The notes beneath the pieces were generated by a model. It had not been told where the DNA came from, searched no databases, and saw only the letters and a list, made by a program, of their open reading frames with translations. From contig OZ242031.1 in assembly GCA_965205045.1 (NCBI GenBank), positions 3,038,001 through 3,102,000 of the forward strand: 64,000 nt of DNA, written 5' to 3'. The position numbers were made by a program, and so were the translations under genes. This stretch comes from UBA6522 sp965205045. GTDB lineage: Bacteria; Pseudomonadota; Gammaproteobacteria; Steroidobacterales; Rariloculaceae. Positions 43,189 to 51,428 of this stretch are shown here, in pieces. Position 1 is the stretch's first letter. Every line of letters begins with the position of its first letter.

Positions 43189-44187
43189 ATGTTTGTACTG
43201 CAAGACTATGCCGTGGCCGTCGTCTTCTGCGTCATCACCATGCTTTGCTGGGGGTCCTGGGCCAACACCCAGAAGCTCGCCGGCAGGACCTGGCGCTTCG
43301 AGTTGTATTACTGGGACTACGTGATCGGCGTCCTGCTGGCCGCGCTGGTCTTCGCGTTCACGATGGGAAGCGTTGGCTCGGAGGGCCGCGGGTTTCTTGA
43401 CGATCTGGCCCAGGCGTCGACGACTCATCTCGGCTCTGCCGTACTCGGCGGAGTCGTCTTCAACGTTGCCAATATCCTGCTCGTGGCGGCCATCGCGCTC
43501 GCGGGGATGGCCGTGGCGTTTCCGGTCGGTATCGGCCTTGCGCTGGTGATCGGCGTAGTCGTGAATTATGTCGCTCAACCCCAGGGCGATCCGGTGATGC
43601 TCTTTGCCGGAGTGGGTCTGGTCACGGCCGCGATCATCATGGATGCGATGGCCTACAGGCGCCTGCCCGGACAGGGCGGTTCGCGCGGCACGCTCGGTCT
43701 CGGCCTGGCCGTTCTGTGCGGCATTCTCATGGGATTTTTCTATCGGTTCGTTGCCGCGGCCATGTCGCCCGACTTTGTCGACATGCAGGCAGGCATGCTG
43801 AGCCCGTATACCGCCATGGTTTTCTTCTCCATTGGCATCCTGTTGAGTAATTTCGTCGTCAACACGGTCATCATGCTGAAGCCGTTTCAGGGCGATCCGA
43901 TTGCTCCGTCCCAATATTTCCGGGGCACCGGCAAGGACCATGTATGGGGCGTTGCCGGCGGGATGATCTGGTGTGTCGGCATGCTGTTTTCCATCATCGC
44001 ATTCGGCATTGCCGGGCCCGCGATCTCGTACGGACTCGGGCAAGGCGCCACGATGGTCGCGGCATTCTGGGGTGTCTTTGTCTGGAAGGAGTTCAGGGAC
44101 GCACCCGCGGGCACCGATCAACTGATAGGCATGATGTTCGTCAGCTTCATTCTGGGCCTTGTCCTCATCATCGCGGCGGGGGCTTGA
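43189..44187 (+). CDS. GRP-type (RbsU/GlcU-like) sugar transporter
   Basis: A 332-residue membrane protein with ~10 hydrophobic segments in the drug/metabolite superfamily layout. The N-terminal ITMLCWGSWANTQKLAG followed by FELYYWDYVIG is typical of the glucose/ribose porter and RhaT-like branch. A glycine-rich GAVLGG-like turn and the helix ISYGLGQGATMVAAFWGVFVW near the C-terminus also match. It lies between an ADP-ribosylglycohydrolase-like lipoprotein (27-base gap) and ribokinase (63-base gap), which points to ribose or a riboside as substrate (inference). Confidence 0.82.
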   Translation: MFVLQDYAVAVVFCVITMLCWGSWANTQKLAGRTWRFELYYWDYVIGVLLAALVFAFTMGSVGSEGRGFLDDLAQASTTHLGSAVLGGVVFNVANILLVAAIALAGMAVAFPVGIGLALVIGVVVNYVAQPQGDPVMLFAGVGLVTAAIIMDAMAYRRLPGQGGSRGTLGLGLAVLCGILMGFFYRFVAAAMSPDFVDMQAGMLSPYTAMVFFSIGILLSNFVVNTVIMLKPFQGDPIAPSQYFRGTGKDHVWGVAGGMIWCVGMLFSIIAFGIAGPAISYGLGQGATMVAAFWGVFVWKEFRDAPAGTDQLIGMMFVSFILGLVLIIAAGA

Positions 44188-44250
44188 TCCAACGGGCTTT
44201 GCCGCTCCTCCACCTTGCATGGCCAAGCGCTCCCTGGCGCCCAGGAGATC

Positions 44251-45219
44251 ATGAAACAGACCAAGATCGCAGTCGTCGGCAGTTCCAACACCGACATGAT
44301 CGTGAAGTCCCGTCGCATCCCAATGCCGGGGGAAACCGTTGTGGGAGGGGAGTTTCTTGTCGCACCAGGCGGCAAAGGCGCCAATCAGGCCGTTGCCGCG
44401 GCCCGGTTGGGCGCCGAAGTTCAATTCATATCCCGAGTTGGCGCGGACGCTTTCGGCGATCAGGCCATCGCCGGCTATCGGGGTGACGGCATAAACACGG
44501 ATCTGATCGTGCGCGATCCGGAGAACGCGACGGGGGTGGCGTTGATACTGGTCGACGAGGCCGGAGAGAACGCGATATCCGTGGCGTCGGGGGCCAATCA
44601 TGCGATGTGCGTCGAAGACGTCGACCGTGCAGCCGACGTTATTGCCGAGGCGGATATTCTCCTCATGCAGCTTGAACTGCACTTGAACGTCGTCACACGT
44701 GCCGCGGAGATTGCTGCTCGATCAGGGGTACCGGTCATTCTGGATCCGGCACCGGCCCCCGACGAGCCGTTGCCGGAGAACCTCCTGCGTAACGTGGCGT
44801 GCATCAAGCCGAACGAATCGGAGGCGGAACGCCTGACCGGGATTCACGTTACGGACGAATCCTCTGCCCGGGAAGCCGCGCGCGTGTTGCTCGGTATGGG
44901 TCCGCGTTGCGCGATCATTACCATGGGACCGGACGGGGCGCTGCTGGCGGACGAGTCCGGAGCTGTAATGGTTCCCGCCACGCCGGTTGCAACGACCGAT
45001 ACAACCGCAGCCGGCGACGCATTCAGCGGTGCGTTGGCCCTTGGCTGGGGAAGCGGTTTACGGCGGTCCGAAGCGGCCCGGCTGGCCTCGAGTGCAGGCG
45101 CATTTGCCGCAACCCGCATGGGCGCACAGCCCTCGCTTCCTTCGATATCGGAACTCGAAGCGTTCTGTCTTGAGACCGGGACCGAATGGCATCTCGAAAA
45201 GCCGACAGAGCGAACATGA
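44251..45219 (+). CDS. rbsK: Ribokinase
   Basis: A 322-residue PfkB-family kinase starting at ATG 44251 behind CAGGAGA. AVVGSSNTDMIV at the N-terminus, APGGKGANQAVAAARLGA (PfkB signature 1), ILDPAPAP, IKPNESEAERLTG, and TDTTAAGDAFSGALALGWG (signature 2 with catalytic Asp in AGDAF). These features are specific for ribokinase. It phosphorylates ribose to ribose-5-phosphate in the cytoplasm. Last gene of the putative ADP-ribose/ribose salvage operon. Confidence 0.93.
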   Translation: MKQTKIAVVGSSNTDMIVKSRRIPMPGETVVGGEFLVAPGGKGANQAVAAARLGAEVQFISRVGADAFGDQAIAGYRGDGINTDLIVRDPENATGVALILVDEAGENAISVASGANHAMCVEDVDRAADVIAEADILLMQLELHLNVVTRAAEIAARSGVPVILDPAPAPDEPLPENLLRNVACIKPNESEAERLTGIHVTDESSAREAARVLLGMGPRCAIITMGPDGALLADESGAVMVPATPVATTDTTAAGDAFSGALALGWGSGLRRSEAARLASSAGAFAATRMGAQPSLPSISELEAFCLETGTEWHLEKPTERT

Positions 45220-45392
45220 TCGTGGGTTTACAGGCAGCGTACTGCGGTACAGCTGCGCTCCAGGAACAGGGCCGCCGCCGCTGGTAACATTGGTGTTCTC
45301 ATAGCCGTGCCCCCTGTTGTCAGATTCGATTTGCGCAAGAACCAATGCGGTTGACTAATGAATCCTGGCGCAGGCCAAACGAGGAATTGACC

Positions 45393-46220
45393 ATGACGCA
45401 GGCCAAGTCAAACACAATAACACTCTGCCTCAAAGTTGCGGCCATGTGGCTGATTTTCCTCCCGGAACTTGCCCTGGGACAAAGCACCTTCACCCATGTG
45501 CACTTGAGGGTGCCCGACGCATGGGCAGCTGCGCATTGGTACCACAACCTCGTCGGCGGAGATCTCCGAGTGGGAGGAGAGCGCGGAATGGGCGCCGCGC
45601 GCCAGCCGAACGGCAACATCGCCACGATGTTCAACGAGCCGGACGGGTCGGCGGCGCCGTCCAATGTGGGCAGCGTGATCGATCACTTTTCCGTGTACGT
45701 GGACGATGTGGATGCCGCGGTGGAGAAGGCCAGGAGCATGGGCGCGACGATCGATACCGAGCCGCAGGAGGGCATCACGGTATCCAGAATCGCCTACATC
45801 GTTGATCCGTGGGGCACGCGCATGGAATTTCTCGAGGATCCCGAAAGTTCGGGCCTGGGTCACGTGCATGTGATGGTGAACGACCGGAATGACGTGCGGG
45901 ACTGGTTCCTGGAGATATTCGGCGGTGAATATGATTCAGAGCGCGGTGGTGACCGGTACCACGCCATCAGCTACGGTGATGTCTGGATCCATATCTCCGA
46001 GGTGGAGGAAGAGATGGCGCCGAGTCGCAACACGTCGCTGGATCACTTCGGATTCAGGATTTCCGAGACCCTGCAATCGTTCGCCGAGCGTATCGAGGCG
46101 ACGGGTTATCCACCATACCTCATCAGACCCAATCCGCCCGGCTCGGACTTGCTGTGGTTCGAGGGCCCGGGGGGCATCCACATCGAGATTTCCTCCACCG
46201 CGGAAGCGCCTGCGAGATAG
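45393..46220 (+). CDS. Exported two-module glyoxalase-fold (VOC) protein
   Basis: A 275-residue protein from ATG 45393 (GAGGAA upstream). A signal peptide (LCLKVAAMWLIFLPELALGQ) is followed by two VOC modules. The first is FTHVHLRVPDAWAAAHWYHN with IAYIVDPWGTRMEFLEDP. The second is GHVHVMVNDRNDVRDWFLEI with LLWFEGPGGIHIEIS. Putative metal ligands (His/Glu) are kept. Most VOC proteins are cytoplasmic, so export is notable. Substrate unknown. Confidence 0.82.
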   Translation: MTQAKSNTITLCLKVAAMWLIFLPELALGQSTFTHVHLRVPDAWAAAHWYHNLVGGDLRVGGERGMGAARQPNGNIATMFNEPDGSAAPSNVGSVIDHFSVYVDDVDAAVEKARSMGATIDTEPQEGITVSRIAYIVDPWGTRMEFLEDPESSGLGHVHVMVNDRNDVRDWFLEIFGGEYDSERGGDRYHAISYGDVWIHISEVEEEMAPSRNTSLDHFGFRISETLQSFAERIEATGYPPYLIRPNPPGSDLLWFEGPGGIHIEISSTAEAPAR

Positions 46221-46273
46221 CCCGACCGTCCACCTTCAGACCATAGTCGTTGCTTCCGGGAATGCATTTGCGG

Positions 46274-46303
46274 TTGACTCCCTTTGGACAAGTACTCTAA
46301 TAT
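46274..46303 (+). promoter_or_regulatory. Candidate promoter of the membrane protein/regulator pair
   Basis: TTGACT (46274-46279), 18-base spacer, TAATAT (46298-46303), ending 52 bases before the ATG at 46356. The surrounding 40 bases are AT-rich for this genome. Confidence 0.42.
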
Positions 46304-46355
46304 TACGAGTACACGTTCATTCAGAGCATCAACCGCAATATTGGTAGAGAAAAAC

Positions 46356-46928
46356 ATGACCGACACACCATCCATCAAGGAAGATCTGGCCTACGTTCGT
46401 GCCGCTGCCGATCGATCCGATCCGGTTCACATACCATCCATCTATCTTCTGTGGGCCGCGATCTGTCTGTGCGGTTTCCCGCTGGTGGACTTCGCCGGTC
46501 CGAGTTCCTGGTCGATTCCCGTCTACTGGTTAACCGCTGGGCCGGTCGGCGGCTTACTTACCTGGTGGCTGGCAGAACGCGCGAAACGCCGGGTCGGACA
46601 GATCAATCAGGAGGAGGGCAGGCGCTGGGCATTTCATTTTGTTTCGTTCGGCGTGACGGGGCTGCTTGGATACGGCATGGTTGCAGCGGGCCAGCTCACC
46701 TGGACCGGACTCACCTCGCTCTGGATACTGCTGATCGGGCTGACCTATGTCCTGGCCGGGCTGCATCTGGAACGCCGCATGCTGCCAGTTGGTATCGTGG
46801 TACTGGCCGGCTATCTGGTCGCACTCTTCGTGCCCGAATACGGATTCACCACGATGGGCGTAATGGTTGCCGTGGCACTCTCGTTGCAGGCTTACCTTGG
46901 AACCCGGGGTCAACGTGCCGCGAACTGA
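46356..46928 (+). CDS. Polytopic membrane protein paired with a winged-helix regulator
   Basis: A 190-residue protein with ~5-6 hydrophobic segments (IYLLWAAICLCGFPLVDF, WLTAGPVGGLLTWWLA, FVSFGVTGLLGYGMVAAG, LWILLIGLTYVLAGL, PVGIVVLAGYLVALF) and a charged loop. The stop overlaps the start of the regulator gene by 14 bases. Pairs of a small membrane protein with a PadR/ArsR-like winged-helix regulator are common; the role is not established. Confidence 0.8.
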   Translation: MTDTPSIKEDLAYVRAAADRSDPVHIPSIYLLWAAICLCGFPLVDFAGPSSWSIPVYWLTAGPVGGLLTWWLAERAKRRVGQINQEEGRRWAFHFVSFGVTGLLGYGMVAAGQLTWTGLTSLWILLIGLTYVLAGLHLERRMLPVGIVVLAGYLVALFVPEYGFTTMGVMVAVALSLQAYLGTRGQRAAN

Positions 46929-47241
46929 CCCGAATGTCGGCGGTCTGGACGAGTTGGGTTCGCTTGGCGGGCTCCTTGAACACCGTGTCCGACTCGCCAT
47001 CTGTGTTCTGCTATCAAAGCATGACGCGATGTCGTTCAGCCGCCTCAAGCAGGTGCTGGAAGAGAAGGACGGCAGTCTCGGTACCCACCTCCGCAAGCTT
47101 GAAGATGCCGGCTACCTTGCGATCGAAAAGAGTTTCCGCGACCGTCGGCCGGTGACCTGGTATGAACTCACGGACGCGGGGCGGAGCCGGCTCAAGCTGT
47201 ATGTCGCGAACCTGACCCGGTTAATCGAAAGGGTTGAGTAG
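46915..47241 (+). CDS. Winged-helix transcriptional regulator
   Basis: A 108-residue protein starting at GTG 46915 within the end of the upstream gene. HRVRLAICVLLSKHDAMSFS, RLKQVLEEKDGSLGTHLRKL (recognition helix) and EDAGYLAIEKSF with RPVTWYELTDAGRSRL (wing) give a single winged helix of the 'winged helix DNA-binding' (HTH_34) type related to ArsR/MarR. No ligand domain. It probably regulates the membrane protein operon. Confidence 0.88.
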   Translation: MPRTDPNVGGLDELGSLGGLLEHRVRLAICVLLSKHDAMSFSRLKQVLEEKDGSLGTHLRKLEDAGYLAIEKSFRDRRPVTWYELTDAGRSRLKLYVANLTRLIERVE

Positions 47242-47273
47242 GCGGCTGTATCGACTCGCGGCCCTGCGTTCCG

Positions 47274-47720
47274 TCAATCGGAAGCGGCCTGGTCGTTTGC
47301 ATGTTCCGCAGTGCTGAAGCTGATCATCCAGTTGATCCCGAACCTGTCCGTGCACTGACCGAAATAGTCGCCCCAGAACGTGTGTTGCATGGGCATGCCT
47401 GTTTCGCCGTTCTCTGACAGCTTGCCAAACAGCTCATCGCAATGCGCCACGCTCTCCGCGGTAACGGCAATGGAGAAGTTATTGCCTGCGGATATCGGTG
47501 GGCCATGCGTCGTGCTGGTATCGCTCCCCATCAGTACGCTCGATCCGATCGGCAGCGATACGTGCATGACGCGATCCATCTCCGCTTCCGGAACGCCCAT
47601 GTCGTCCGGACCGTCGGCGAACGTCGACAGGACTGCGAAGTCGCCGCCGAAGACTTCGCGGTAGAAATCGAATGCATCGCGGCAGTTGCCATCGAAGGTG
47701 AGGTAGGTGCTGAGAGTCAT
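47274..47720 (-). CDS. PhnB-like glyoxalase-fold (VOC) protein
   Basis: A 148-residue protein from ATG 47718-47720. STYLTFDGNCRDAFDFYREV, FGGDFAVLSTF, VMHVSLPIGSSVLMGSD, NFSIAVTAESVAHCDELFGK and HTFWGDYFGQCTDRFGINWM are the usual PhnB/DUF1338-like (3-demethylubiquinone-type) landmarks. The family is a VOC subgroup without a secure reaction. It is convergent with the winged-helix gene. Confidence 0.88.
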   Translation of the reverse strand: MTLSTYLTFDGNCRDAFDFYREVFGGDFAVLSTFADGPDDMGVPEAEMDRVMHVSLPIGSSVLMGSDTSTTHGPPISAGNNFSIAVTAESVAHCDELFGKLSENGETGMPMQHTFWGDYFGQCTDRFGINWMISFSTAEHANDQAASD

Positions 47721-47825
47721 TGGTGCGTCTCCATCTTGTGACCTTGCAGACGCGGCGAGAGCATACAATCAGGATGGGCCTCGGGTCACGCTGGCGTCAG
47801 GCTGATGAGGCCCACCGCATTCGGC

Positions 47826-48065
47826 TCACTCCACTACGATACGCACCGTGCCTTCCTGCGGATCGGTGAGGGGTACTTGACGGATATCGATTCTCTGGCC
47901 ATCGACATCGAACGTATAGCGAATTCGCCTTCCCTCTTCATCGAGAAACTGCGTCAAGTCGTAGTTGGCGTGTGAATGGTGCGCCCAACCGGGCGTCGCC
48001 GTTGCCCACGCCGCGACCAGCGGGATCAGGATTCTCGGTCGAATCGCCCAAGCTCCGGGCGGCAT
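47826..48065 (-). CDS. Small exported protein related to the DUF6152 N-terminus
   Basis: A 79-residue protein from ATG 48063-48065. A signal peptide (RPRILIPLVAAWATATPGWA) is followed by HHSHANYDLTQFLDEEGR. The His-His-Ser-x-Ala-Asn-Tyr-Asp start of the mature chain is typical of DUF6152 periplasmic proteins. The usual ~110-residue body is shorter here, ending QEGTVRIVVE. It may be a short family member or a truncated one. Confidence 0.6.
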   Translation of the reverse strand: MPPGAWAIRPRILIPLVAAWATATPGWAHHSHANYDLTQFLDEEGRRIRYTFDVDGQRIDIRQVPLTDPQEGTVRIVVE

Positions 48066-48117
48066 GTTCTTCGGTCCCCCGTTTAAGTCGTTCCGTTCCA
48101 GTATAGGGGAATAAATG

Positions 48118-48627
48118 TCACTGCCTTCGCTGCAGCTCGAACGTGGCCGACTCATCACTGAGTTCTCCACCGGACATGCTGTTCCAGTGCGTGGTGAGCC
48201 GATCGTCGCCGTGGAACACGAATTCGGCCTGATGCATGTGGTCGTCACCGGGATCGGCCAGATTGGTGATGCTTTCCATTTCCCATCGCAGCCGGTCTTC
48301 GTCCGTGGAGATTGCGCTCAGGCGCGGCTGGTTGCCGGCAGAACAATAGTGAGTCATCAATACCCGGTCGCCGTCCACGTGGTAGACATTGAGCATTTCG
48401 TAGCCATCGGGACTGTCCGGGAACATGCGCTCCATCAACGTTGAACCGGAGGCTGTGATCCGGAAAGTGGAGCCGACGATGTCGGTGACTTCGCCATTCT
48501 CGTCCAGCAACATCCAATCGCCTTCCAGTGCGGCCAGCCTGGACATGATTTCTTCGCTGTCCGCCGCTGTCGCGGACCCGCTTATCGCCAGCGCGGCGAC
48601 GCTTGCCATCAGCACTTTTCTCTTCAT
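48118..48627 (-). CDS. Exported DUF1579-like protein
   Basis: A 169-residue protein from ATG 48625-48627 with a signal peptide (MKRKVLMASVAALAISGSATA). The mature part reads like a small beta-barrel: LEGDWMLLDENGEV, GSTFRITASGSTLMERMFP, YEMLNVYHVDGDRVLMTHYC, MHQAEFVFHGDDRLTTHWN. This is the pattern of DUF1579/lipocalin-like proteins. Function unknown. It is divergent from the repeat-containing Calx-beta locus. Confidence 0.72.
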   Translation of the reverse strand: MKRKVLMASVAALAISGSATAADSEEIMSRLAALEGDWMLLDENGEVTDIVGSTFRITASGSTLMERMFPDSPDGYEMLNVYHVDGDRVLMTHYCSAGNQPRLSAISTDEDRLRWEMESITNLADPGDDHMHQAEFVFHGDDRLTTHWNSMSGGELSDESATFELQRRQ

Positions 48628-48981
48628 TGAAAAATCTCCAAGTCTCGTCGAAATTTTTTCGGGGGGAGGGCGGGGAGTGTAGCACCAATTCGGGCCACGG
48701 ACTGACGCGTATGTGACGAGAGGCACTTGCGCGCGCGGCGCGAACCGCCGCCGACCCCGCTGCGCGGACCCCCGCATCCGGCGCATTTCCGGCGCCCCGG
48801 ATTTCGGCTCCGGACAGGCCGGAACGGCTTCGGCGGCGGCCCGCGGCATGGGCCGGAGGACCGGCTTGGCGGGCGGCCTGGCGGGCGGCCTGGCGGGCGG
48901 TTGACAAGGCCGCCCTGTGCGGTGAATATACGGGCATCCACAATGGGCGGAAAGGGATGGCGTGAGGCGGGGGGATCGAGC
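48628..48981. other. GC-rich upstream region with a 12-bp tandem repeat
   Basis: No gene is supported between the exported-protein start and the ATG at 48982. A 12-base unit (TGGCGGGCGGCC) repeats 2.8 times at 48867-48900 and runs straight into a perfect -35 TTGACA (48901-48906). Possible -10 sequences around 48924-48932 are weak (best TATACG, spacing 20). Confidence 0.45.
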
Positions 48982-48999
48982 ATGAAGGTCAATGAGTCC

Positions 49000-49031
49000 G
49001 TGACAATCCCGGCTTGGAATTCGGTTATAAT
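49000..49031 (+). promoter_or_regulatory. Candidate promoter touching the GAGCC repeat
   Basis: A perfect -10 TATAAT (49026-49031) lies five bases before the first GAGCC unit. The best -35 is GTGACA (49000-49005), giving a long 20-base spacer. If used, transcription would begin inside the repeat and the upstream ATG at 48982 would not be in the message. The TTGACA at 48901 is an alternative farther upstream. Confidence 0.4.
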
Positions 49032-51235
49032 TGCCGAGCCGAGCCGAGCCGAGCCGAGCCGAGCCGAGCCGAGCCGAGCCGAGCCGAGCCGAGCCGAGCC
49101 GAGCCGAGCCGAGCCGAGCCGAGCCGAGCCGAGCCGAGCGCGGGCGTCCCGCCCCGGGGCCCGGCCCCGCGGCCCGGTCCGCAAGCCGGGGGCGCCGCGC
49201 CCGCGCCGCAGCCGCCCCGCCGCGCCGTAACCGCCGCTTCGCGCTCCTTCCGGCCGCCCTGGCGCTCCTGGGCGCCATGGCCCTGCTCCTCGCCGCCGCC
49301 CCCGCGCGGGCCCAGGCGCCGCCCACGCCGACGGGCTTGACGCTCGCCGCGGGCGACGGGCAGTTCACCGCGACCTGGAACGCCTCGCCGGGCGCCGGCA
49401 CCTACGTCATCCGGTACGCCCCCCAGGGCGGGGCATGGGCCGCGGTCTTCGCGAGGCCCGGCACAGCCACGAGCAAGACGATCGTCAGCGGCTCCGCCAT
49501 CACGATCTCCAACGGGACGACCTACTGGGCCCGGATCAGGGCGTGCGCGGGCGGCTCGACCTCCGGCGCGAACTGCAGCGCCTTGAGCGCGGCGGCGACC
49601 GTCACGCCCCGGGCCGCCCCCGCCGACCCGCCCCCGGCGCGGCCGCGGATCGGCTTCGCCAAGGCCGCCTACAGCGTCCACGAGGGCGCCAGCGTCACGC
49701 TGACGGTCAACATCGCCCCGCGGCTGGCCTCCGCCAGCGAAGTCATAGTTGATACGGGTAGTGGCTTTACCGCCCGAACGCCCGAGGACTACACCCTGTC
49801 CGGGGCGACCGGGACCTCGGGCCTGTGGAATTTGACGCTGCCGGCCGACGCCTCCAGCGCCGCCTTCACGCTGTCCGCCGTGGCGGACGGGACCGCGGAG
49901 GGGGACGAGACCGTGGTTTTCCGGCTGAACCCCCGCAGCGCCGACGTGCCCTACGACGTGGCGGCGGCCGGCCGCCAGACGGCGGTGACCATCTCCGACC
50001 CCCGGCCCCCGGCCGTCCCCGCGGTCCGGCTGTCGGCCTCCCCGGCCACGGTGGCGGAGGGCTCCCCGGTGACGGTGACCGCGACGCTGACCGCGGCGCT
50101 GGCGGAGGACGTGACGATCCCGGTGGCGCTGACGGGGGGCACGGCGGAGCCCGGCGACTTCGGCGCGCTCGCCTCCATCCGGATCCCGGCCGGGTCCGCC
50201 TCCGGCGCGGGCACGGTCACGACGGCGCACGACGCCGACGACGAGGACGAGACCTTCACGGTGGCGCTGGGTTCGCTGCCCCCGTCGGTGTCGGCGGGGA
50301 CCCCCTCCTCGGTGACGGTGACCATCGCCGACGGCGGCGCCACCGGCGACGGCGACGACGCCGACGACGAAGCCCCGGCCGCGCCCACGGTCTCGATCTC
50401 GGCATCCCCGAACCCGGTGGCCGAGGGGTCCGCGGTGACCGTGACGGTGACGCTGACCGCGGCGCTGGCGTCCGACGTGACGATCCCGGTGGGGCTGTTC
50501 GCGGTCACGGCGGAGCCCGGCGACTTCGGCGCGCTCGCCTCCATCCGGATCCCGGCCGGGTCCGCCTCCGGCGCGGCCGAGGTCGCCACGGCGCGGGACG
50601 GGGACGCCGACGACGAGACCTTCACGGTGGAGATGGCGCTGGAATCGCTTCCGCGGGAGGTGAGGGCGCACGCCCGGCATTGGGTGGTGGTGACCATCGC
50701 GGACTCCGCGGCCCGCGAACCCGGCGGCGGCGAACCCCCCGGCGGCGGCGCGGACCCCGGCGGCATCGACACCGGCCCGCCCGACACCGGGGCGAGCGCC
50801 ACGCCGGTCGTCGGGCGGCGCGCGCGCGCCATCGATTCGCCGTACTGCTTCGTTCCCGAGTCCGCCGAACTGCACGCCCTCGGCGAAAGCACGCACCTGG
50901 CCTACCGGCTCGACGGCGGGAAGGATTTCGACCTGTGCCTGTGGGACGCGGACGAGAACTGGAAGGACGCCCCCGCCTACGCCTCCTGCCGCGGCGGGGG
51001 CGGGGCGTTCCCCAGGCACGCAAGCCCCGAAGTCGGCGCCGAACCCGCCGGCGGCGCCGCCCCCATCGAACCCTCCGGCGAGAAAGCGCTGTCCGCCGAG
51101 CGCGCGGCGGGGCTGATGGCCTGCGTCGTGCCCACCGGCGGGGAAGGCGGCGATTGGCTGCTGCGCGTCGCGCCCGAGAACATCGCCCCGGAGAACCCCG
51201 GCCCGGAGAACCCCGCCCCGGAGAACCCCGAATGA
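49031..51235 (+). CDS. FN3/Calx-beta repeat secreted protein, probably phase-variable
   Basis: The open frame runs from TTG 49031 through the GAGCC repeat to TGA 51233-51235 (734 codons). After the repeat: Arg-rich leader, signal segment (FALLPAALALLGAMALLLA, cleavage near ARAQA), one FN3-like domain (~ residues 100-195), three Calx-beta domains (SVHEGASVTLTV; TVAEGSPVTVTATL; PVAEGSAVTVTVTL, each ending with a VTI-Asp strand), a Cys-containing domain (SPYCFVPESAEL...DFDLCLWD) and a Pro-Glu-Asn tail. A much better start, ATG 48982 with GGGGGG upstream, is out of frame with 20 units and would be in frame with 21 or 18. Adhesin-like, calcium-binding, extracellular (inference). Confidence 0.74.
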   Translation: MPSRAEPSRAEPSRAEPSRAEPSRAEPSRAEPSRAERGRPAPGPGPAARSASRGRRARAAAAPPRRNRRFALLPAALALLGAMALLLAAAPARAQAPPTPTGLTLAAGDGQFTATWNASPGAGTYVIRYAPQGGAWAAVFARPGTATSKTIVSGSAITISNGTTYWARIRACAGGSTSGANCSALSAAATVTPRAAPADPPPARPRIGFAKAAYSVHEGASVTLTVNIAPRLASASEVIVDTGSGFTARTPEDYTLSGATGTSGLWNLTLPADASSAAFTLSAVADGTAEGDETVVFRLNPRSADVPYDVAAAGRQTAVTISDPRPPAVPAVRLSASPATVAEGSPVTVTATLTAALAEDVTIPVALTGGTAEPGDFGALASIRIPAGSASGAGTVTTAHDADDEDETFTVALGSLPPSVSAGTPSSVTVTIADGGATGDGDDADDEAPAAPTVSISASPNPVAEGSAVTVTVTLTAALASDVTIPVGLFAVTAEPGDFGALASIRIPAGSASGAAEVATARDGDADDETFTVEMALESLPREVRAHARHWVVVTIADSAAREPGGGEPPGGGADPGGIDTGPPDTGASATPVVGRRARAIDSPYCFVPESAELHALGESTHLAYRLDGGKDFDLCLWDADENWKDAPAYASCRGGGGAFPRHASPEVGAEPAGGAAPIEPSGEKALSAERAAGLMACVVPTGGEGGDWLLRVAPENIAPENPGPENPAPENPE
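49036..49135 (+). repeat. Pentanucleotide repeat (GAGCC) x 20
   Basis: Twenty uninterrupted GAGCC units, followed by GAGCG. All three frames are open through the array because 15 bases encode the same Glu-Pro-Ser-Arg-Ala set in any frame. Units of five change the frame when copies are gained or lost, as in known contingency loci. Confidence 0.97.
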
Positions 51236-51428
51236 ACGCCGCGAACCGCATCCCCGCCGGCATCTCCCCCCTTCCCCGCCCCGGCGGCTTGGTTTGCAGT
51301 TCGTTGCGCCTCCGCCTGCGCAATTCTCCCCATATTTCGGTTCCGATATCGTGCGTGTCGACAGTGATGCGGCCGCGTTGCCAAGGTATCCGGTAGCCAA
51401 TCAGCGACAAGCGTCGCACGGCCCCGGA
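51236..51428. other. Short convergent gap
   Basis: About 190 bases between two convergent genes. No terminator hairpin with a T-tract and no gene seen. Confidence 0.35.

Noticed and set aside
48118..51400. Very long minus-strand open frames across the GAGCC repeat and antisense to the Calx-beta gene
   Set aside because: They are low-complexity Arg/Gly/Ala sequence produced by high GC; the plus-strand frame has signal peptide, FN3 and Calx-beta patterns.
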